A stretch of 64,000 nt of DNA, from positions 4,147,431-4,211,430 of the forward strand of contig NZ_LGQW01000015.1 of assembly GCF_003116035.1 (NCBI RefSeq), written 5' to 3'. Shown piece by piece: positions 59,642 through 64,000 of the stretch. The notes under the pieces were generated by a model. That model was not told the origin of the DNA and did not search any database. It saw nothing but the letters and a program-made list of their open reading frames with translations. This stretch comes from Azospirillum sp. TSH64. GTDB taxonomy: Bacteria > Pseudomonadota > Alphaproteobacteria > Azospirillales > Azospirillaceae. The first letter of the stretch is position 1, and each line of letters starts with the position of its first letter. Made by a program: the position numbers and the translations under genes.

Positions 59642-61669
59642 TCAGACGGCCAGCGCCAGCAGCGCGATCAGCGCCGCGACGATGTAGAGGCAGTAGATGC
59701 GGAAATCGCCGGCCTGGATGATCTGCAGCCACTTGCCGCTGGCATCGACCGCACCGGCGATCGGGGCGATGACGCTGCGGTCGGCCAGCGGTTCGGTGCG
59801 CCGCGCCAGCGTGACCACCCGCTCGAAGCCGTGGGCGATGCCGGTCCAGCGTCCGGCAATCGCTTGGCGCATGGTGTAGAGCGGGGCGAAGAACATGCGG
59901 ATCGGCTGGGCGAAGCCGCCGGCGCTGGCGGACATGTGCTGGTCCGGCAGATAGCCGGCCGCCCAGGGGGCCGCCACCTTGCGGTCGCCACCGCGCTTGG
60001 CGGCGAAGACCGCCTTCAGCCCGATGGGCAGGAAGGCCATGGCGATCAGCAGGATGGCGATCAGTGGGGTGGACAGCGTCGCCTGTTGGGCATCGCCCGG
60101 CAGCAGGGTGGCGCCGACCGCCAGCGTCACCGGAGCGGTGCCGATGGTCGCCGCCGCAATGCGGCCCATCACCGGCGCCACCAGCGGGGCCAGCAGGCCG
60201 AGTGCCACGCAGGCGACGGCCAGCACCGCCATGCCGGCGACCATCGCGGCCGGCGCCTCGCGCGCCTCTTCCGCATGATGGCTGCGCGGTGCCCCGGCGA
60301 ACATGATGCCGTAGGCCTTGACGAAGCACATCACCGCCAACGCGCCGGTCAGCGCCAGCATGACGGCGGCGATGGGGGCGGCGAACTTCACCAGCGGGGT
60401 GCCGTCCAGCGCCGCGGCGAACAGCGCTTGGTAGGTGTACCATTCAGACACGAAGCCGTTCAGCGGCGGGATCGCCGAGATGGCCAGCGCACCGACCAGG
60501 AAGGACAGGGCGGTCCAGGGCATGTTGCGGGCCAGCCCGCCCATCTCCTCCATGTCCTTGGTGTGCGTGCGGAAGATGGTGGAACCGGCGCCGAGGAACA
60601 GCAGGCCCTTGAACACCGCATGGTTCAGCAGGTGATAGAGGCCGGCCATCAGGCCCAGCACCGCCAGCACCGGCTGGTGCAGCGCCATGCCGATCATGCC
60701 GGTGCCCACACCCAGCAGGATGATGCCGATATTCTCGACCGAGTGGTAGGCGAGCAGCTTCTTGATGTCGTGCTCGGCGAGCGCATAGACGACGCCCAGC
60801 ACCGACGACACCGCGCCGAAGGCCAGCGCCAGCAGGCCCCAGCCCAGCATCGCCGGCCCGGCGCTGGCGCCCAGCAGGTCGATGCCGACCTTGACGATGC
60901 CGAAGACGCCGATCTTGATCATCACGCCCGACATCAGCGCCGAGGCGTGCGACGGGGCGGCCGGATGGGCGCGCGGCAGCCAGATGTGCAGCGGGATCAT
61001 GCCGGCCTTGGCGCCGAAGCCGATGAAGGCCAGCAGGAAGGCGACGCTGTCCAGCGGGGCCGGCAGCGGATGGGCGCGGAAGGCGGCGAAATCGAAGCTG
61101 CCGGCCTGGTTCGCCATCAGGAAGAAGGCGGCCATGATCAGCACCGAGCCGCCATGGGCGACCAGGAAATAGAGGAAGCCGGCGCCCACTGCCTCGTCGT
61201 CCTGGTCGAAGATGACCAGGAAATAGGAGGCCAGCGACATCATCTCGAAGAAGATGAGGAACCAGAAGCCGTTGTCGGCCGCCACCACCAGCATCATCGA
61301 GACGATGAAGGCGTTCATGAAGAAGCCCATCGCCCCGACGCCGCGCCCGGCATATTCGCGCACATAGGCGAAGCCGTAGATCCAGGCGACCAGCGACAAG
61401 AGCGAGATGACCGCGATCATCAGCCCCGCCAGCGGGTCGAGCCGCAGGACGAAATGGGCGAAGGGGTAGGGGCCGGCGGCGTCGAGCACGGCCGGCTGGC
61501 CGGCGCCGATGGCCGTCAGACCGGCGCCGAGCCCGGCGAGTGCCGCGGCGATGCCGACGCCGCTGCCGCCAAGACGGATGTCCCCCTCCCGATGCTTCAG
61601 GAGGAGGCAGAGGATGGCGCCGCCGCAGGACAGCAGCAGCGACATGATGAGCAGGGAGAGTGGAATCAT
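59642..61669 (-). CDS. hyfB: Hydrogenase-4 membrane subunit B, NuoL-like
   Basis: 675-aa antiporter-like subunit (E. coli HyfB 672 aa) with about 16 helices. Visible: FFEMMSLASYFLVIFDQ (~135), FIGFGAKAGMIPLHIWLPRA (~218-237), HPAAPSHASALMSGVMIKIG and KKLLAYHSVENIGIILLG. The C-terminal 150 residues are amphipathic then hydrophobic, as in HycC/HyfB. Start ATG overlaps the hyfA stop. Confidence 0.94.
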   Translation of the reverse strand: MIPLSLLIMSLLLSCGGAILCLLLKHREGDIRLGGSGVGIAAALAGLGAGLTAIGAGQPAVLDAAGPYPFAHFVLRLDPLAGLMIAVISLLSLVAWIYGFAYVREYAGRGVGAMGFFMNAFIVSMMLVVAADNGFWFLIFFEMMSLASYFLVIFDQDDEAVGAGFLYFLVAHGGSVLIMAAFFLMANQAGSFDFAAFRAHPLPAPLDSVAFLLAFIGFGAKAGMIPLHIWLPRAHPAAPSHASALMSGVMIKIGVFGIVKVGIDLLGASAGPAMLGWGLLALAFGAVSSVLGVVYALAEHDIKKLLAYHSVENIGIILLGVGTGMIGMALHQPVLAVLGLMAGLYHLLNHAVFKGLLFLGAGSTIFRTHTKDMEEMGGLARNMPWTALSFLVGALAISAIPPLNGFVSEWYTYQALFAAALDGTPLVKFAAPIAAVMLALTGALAVMCFVKAYGIMFAGAPRSHHAEEAREAPAAMVAGMAVLAVACVALGLLAPLVAPVMGRIAAATIGTAPVTLAVGATLLPGDAQQATLSTPLIAILLIAMAFLPIGLKAVFAAKRGGDRKVAAPWAAGYLPDQHMSASAGGFAQPIRMFFAPLYTMRQAIAGRWTGIAHGFERVVTLARRTEPLADRSVIAPIAGAVDASGKWLQIIQAGDFRIYCLYIVAALIALLALAV

Positions 61670-62259
61670 GGGTCCAGCCCCTCCAGCGAGGCGAGCGGCG
61701 TTTCATGACTGACCGGTGCCGCCGCGGCCAGCGTGCGCTTGACGGCGGCAGCCTGGCGGGTGGTATCGGCGTCTGCCGCGTAAAGGGCGGCGGTCGGGCA
61801 CACGCGCACGCAGGCCGGGCCATCGCCGGAGAAGGCGCAAAGGTCGCATTTCACCGCCACGCTGCGCACGCCGATGTCCCAGGCCAGCAGCGGATCGAGT
61901 GCCGCCGAGTGGCTGGGCGTCGCCACGGCGATGCCGGCAACCCCGGCGATCCCGGTGCCGCTGGGCGTGATGGCGCCGAACGGGCAGGCCAGCGCGCACA
62001 TCTTGCAGCCGATGCAGGCCTGCTCATCCAGCAGGATGCTGTCGGCGGCATGGGTGATGGCGTTGACCGGACAGACGCGGGCACAGGGAGCGTCCTCGCA
62101 CTGGTGGCAGAGGACGGGGCCAGTGTCGTCGCCGATCCGCATGACGGTCAGCCGGGGATGCGCCTGCAGCCCCTGTTTCTTGTGTGCCTCGGTGCAGGCC
62201 GCCATGCAGGTGTTGCACCCGATGCATTTTCTCGGTTCCGCGATAACGAAGCGATTCAT
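61666..62259 (-). CDS. hyfA: Hydrogenase-4 electron-transfer protein HyfA/HycB-like
   Basis: 197-aa polyferredoxin with four [4Fe-4S] motifs: CIGCNTCMAAC (~12-22), CHQCEDAPCARVCP (~51-64), CIGCKMCALACP (~82-93) and CDLCAFSGDGPACVRVCP (~139-156). It should pass electrons from the FdhF/HydN side to the hydrogenase. ATG at 62259 with GGAGG. First gene of the 12-gene hyf-hycI-focA operon. Confidence 0.93.
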   Translation of the reverse strand: MNRFVIAEPRKCIGCNTCMAACTEAHKKQGLQAHPRLTVMRIGDDTGPVLCHQCEDAPCARVCPVNAITHAADSILLDEQACIGCKMCALACPFGAITPSGTGIAGVAGIAVATPSHSAALDPLLAWDIGVRSVAVKCDLCAFSGDGPACVRVCPTAALYAADADTTRQAAAVKRTLAAAAPVSHETPLASLEGLDP

Positions 62260-62823
62260 GTCCAAACCTCCGGCTTCCCGGGCGGGTGCGTCGAATCGGT
62301 CGATCAGGAGTTCCTTGGCAAAGCCCGGCAACAGGGAAAGCCCGATAAGAAAAGCTGATCGCCCAATAAGAAGACAGTATTGGCTCGCGCACGCCCCCAC
62401 GCCGCCTGTTGTCACGGACGGTGTGGCGGAAGGAGAGCCAGCTGTTGCGAATCTTTGTCAAAATGGAGACCGCTTGTGCGGTCACTGTTGACTTGCTCAC
62501 GCTATTCCTGTGGCTGACGTGATGTCAACTAGACACATAAAAAAAGTGGGTATAAGGTGCGCGACACAAAGACCGGGGGTCTGTGGGTGTTTTGTTTGGC
62601 AAAAGACATCCGGTGAACTCTGATAAAAAAGACAGGATACTCGATAGGATCGGCTTATCGGCATCGATTACTTTTAAATATCGGGCGATAAGCGATTTCA
62701 ATCGGACGTGAAGCCACCGGTGCCCGCAGCGGCCAACCGGCGCGTAACGCCAGGGAACAGTGTAGCGATGCCGGGGCGGCTCCGTCCGACGGCCCCCTCC
62801 GGCTGCCAACAAGGACGACGGGA
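62260..62823. promoter_or_regulatory. Divergent control region between hyfA and hydN
   Basis: 564 bp without a gene, and AT-rich in its middle. Features seen: a tandem direct repeat (62340-62372, separate entry), a GACCGC/GCGGTC hairpin (62468-62483), a CTTATCG/CGATAAG inverted pair (62654-62660 and 62686-62692) amid several further ATCG motifs, and A-runs near 62540 and 62625. No convincing sigma-54 -24/-12 match and no FhlA-like palindrome was found on either strand, so control of this formate hydrogenlyase may differ from E. coli. Confidence 0.5.
62340..62372 (-). promoter_or_regulatory. Tandem direct repeat upstream of hyfA, probable activator sites
   Basis: GCCCGATAAGAA (62340-62351) and GCCCAATAAGAA (62361-62372), one mismatch in 12, exactly 21 bp apart. 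They lie about 80-113 bp ahead of the hyfA ATG. The GATAAG core recurs near hydN at 62687-62692. Two same-face sites suggest co-operative binding of an activator. Confidence 0.5.
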
Positions 62824-63369
62824 ATGAACAAATTCGTCACTGCCAACCCGAGCAAGTGCATCGGTTGCCGCACATGCGAGATCGCCTGCGCGCTTGCCCA
62901 TTCCGAAGGAGCCGGCGTCGAAGGACTGGCGCCGGGAAGCTTCAAGCCGCGCATCCGCATGGTGAAGACGGCCGACGTTAGCACTGCGGTGATGTGCCAC
63001 CATTGCGAGGACGCGCCCTGCGTCAACGCCTGCCCGAACAACGCCATCGTCTACCGCCAGCACAGCGTGCAGGTGGAGCAGGAGCGCTGCCTGGGCTGCA
63101 AGAACTGCGTGCTGGCCTGTCCGTTCGGCGTCATGGACGTGGTGACGGTGCCGGCGGTCCGGCAATTCGCCGGCATGACGCTCAGTCTGGGCGTCAAGGC
63201 GCAGGCGCACAAATGCGACCTTTGCATCGAGCGCGGCGACGCCGGCCCGGCCTGCGTGTCGGTCTGCCCCACCAGCGCCCTGACCCTGATGGACCGGGAG
63301 GCGATGGACGAGACCCTGCGCCGCCGGCGCGAGCGCGCCGCGCTGGAAGCCGCCGAAGTCGCGGCCTGA
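62824..63369 (+). CDS. hydN: HydN-like iron-sulfur electron carrier for formate dehydrogenase H
   Basis: 181-aa polyferredoxin with four [4Fe-4S] motifs: CIGCRTCEIACALAH (~12-26), CHHCEDAPCVNACP (~58-71), CLGCKNCVLACP (~91-102) and CDLCIERGDAGPACVSVCP (~137-155). It is 69 bp upstream of fdhF on the same strand, as HydN is paired with FdhF-type enzymes elsewhere. ATG at 62824 after AAGGACG. Confidence 0.93.
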   Translation: MNKFVTANPSKCIGCRTCEIACALAHSEGAGVEGLAPGSFKPRIRMVKTADVSTAVMCHHCEDAPCVNACPNNAIVYRQHSVQVEQERCLGCKNCVLACPFGVMDVVTVPAVRQFAGMTLSLGVKAQAHKCDLCIERGDAGPACVSVCPTSALTLMDREAMDETLRRRRERAALEAAEVAA

Positions 63370-63438
63370 TCCACGGTCACCACCCCATCAACGCGGCCGG
63401 CGCACAGCCGGCACAATCGAGCGAACACCGAGGTCGAG

Positions 63439-64000
63439 ATGGAAAAGCATATGGCGGTCTGCCCCTACTGCGGTACGGGCTGCAAACTGAATCTGCTGGT
63501 CGAGGGCGGGAAGGTCGTCGGTGCCGAACCCCTCAACGGCGTCACCAACGAAGGAGAGCTCTGCCTCAAGGGCTATTTCGGCTACGACTTCATCAACGAC
63601 ACCAAGCTGCTGACGCCGCGCCTGCGCAACCCGATGCTGCGCCGCTCGCGCGATGCCGCGTTCGAGGCGGTGTCGTGGGACGAGGCGATCCAGTACGCGG
63701 CGAAGAAGCTGGGCGAGATCAAGGCCAAATACGGCCCCGATTCGATCATGACCACCGGCTCGTCGCGCGGCACCGGCAACGAGACCAACTATGTGATGCA
63801 GAAATTCACCCGCGCGGTCCTCGGCACCAACAATGTCGACAACTGCGCGCGCGTCTGCCACGGCCCGTCGGTCGCCGGATTGCAGGTGACGCTGGGCAAC
63901 GGCGCCATGAGCAACTCGATCCCCGAGATCGAGCACACCAAATGCGTCCTGGTCTTCGGCTACAACGTTGCCGACAGCCATCCGGTGATCGCCAAGCGCA
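63439..64000 (+). CDS. fdhF: Formate dehydrogenase H, cysteine type (partial, runs off the window)
   Basis: The first 187 codons of a cytoplasmic molybdopterin formate dehydrogenase. There is no signal peptide; the [4Fe-4S] motif is CPYCGTGC (~8-15). Cys140 in ARVCHGPSV falls exactly at the position of selenocysteine 140 in E. coli FdhF, so the enzyme is the selenium-free form. ATG at 63439 with GAGGT upstream. With HydN and the divergent Hyf complex it would form the formate-oxidising half of a formate hydrogenlyase. Confidence 0.94.
   Translation, partial: MEKHMAVCPYCGTGCKLNLLVEGGKVVGAEPLNGVTNEGELCLKGYFGYDFINDTKLLTPRLRNPMLRRSRDAAFEAVSWDEAIQYAAKKLGEIKAKYGPDSIMTTGSSRGTGNETNYVMQKFTRAVLGTNNVDNCARVCHGPSVAGLQVTLGNGAMSNSIPEIEHTKCVLVFGYNVADSHPVIAKR

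Noticed and set aside
62520..62823. Sigma-54 promoters for hydN (GG-N10-GC at about 62549 and 62753)
   Set aside because: Spacing can be met, but neither has a TGGCAC-like -24 nor a TTGC-like -12, so chance matches in GC-rich DNA are more likely.
1..64000. tRNA or rRNA genes, CRISPR arrays, insertion sequences, prophage, attachment sites or replication origin
   Set aside because: No tRNA-like cloverleaf or conserved rRNA stretch, no regularly spaced repeats, no transposase or integrase reading frame and no terminal inverted repeats were seen.

Overview
The window is about 64 kb of GC-rich DNA. It is densely packed, has many 4-bp ATGA overlaps between genes, and shows no rRNA, tRNA, insertion sequence, prophage or CRISPR array. 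Gene content and codon use point to an alphaproteobacterium of the Rhodospirillales, most likely Azospirillum or a close relative. That placement is inferred from gene families and base composition, not from a marker gene. Versatility genes dominate: acetoacetate use, chemotaxis, NAD salvage, ABC uptake, formate oxidation and formate-linked hydrogen metabolism.

Layout. (1) 1-192: tail of a calcium-loop protein. (2) 391-8129: an AtoS/AtoC two-component system followed by atoD-atoA-atoE-atoB. A near-perfect sigma-54 promoter (3826-3841) and upstream palindromes (3679-3720) lie in between. (3) 8213-10204: a 71-aa protein of unknown role and a Cache-domain chemoreceptor. (4) 10288-16613, minus strand: a fully overlapping TetR / Aas-type fusion / YnbA-like / PlsC-like / YnbB-like phospholipid operon. 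(5) 16831-19061: a yjfL-yjfM-yjfC-like trio. (6) 19074-24158, minus: a NAD salvage operon nadM-nadE-pncB-pncA. Hairpins hold the Shine-Dalgarno sequences of nadM and nadE. (7) 24301-33489, minus: an FAD-linked hydroxyacid dehydrogenase, an ABC importer, a DHDPS-family lyase, an IclR regulator, an FMN-dependent hydroxyacid oxidase and a 113-aa unknown. (8) 33779-36688: a DEDDh exonuclease with BRCT-like tail, and a second chemoreceptor on the minus strand. (9) 37019-40512: an NtrC-family regulator and its sensor kinase. (10) 40522-47177: fdhE, and fdnGHI-fdhD for a periplasmic, Cys-type respiratory formate dehydrogenase. A sigma-54-like promoter with two tandem palindromes precedes fdnG. (11) 47290-48556, minus: hupE, hypC, hypA. 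(12) 48954-49820: a second fdhD. (13) 49893-62259, minus: hyfABCDEFGHIJ-hycI-focA, in the same order as the E. coli hydrogenase-4 structural genes. (14) 62824-64000: hydN and the start of fdhF, divergent from hyfA.

How the parts fit. FocA, FdhF, HydN and the Hyf complex make a plausible cytoplasmic formate hydrogenlyase (FHL-2 type), matured by HycI, HypA, HypC and an FdhD. The FdnGHI enzyme oxidises formate in the periplasm and feeds the quinone pool. Both formate dehydrogenases have cysteine at the position of E. coli selenocysteine (196 in FdnG, 140 in FdhF), so this formate system needs no selenium.

The best candidates for something not yet described are regulatory. One is a 60-bp promoter-plus-operator element shared by the ABC/hydroxyacid operon and a chemoreceptor. 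A second is the pair of GGACA-N3-TGTCC palindromes exactly 22 bp apart ahead of fdnG. A third is the set of hairpins that present or hide ribosome-binding sites in NAD and acetoacetate genes. The five-gene TetR-Aas-YnbA-PlsC-YnbB lipid operon also deserves attention.
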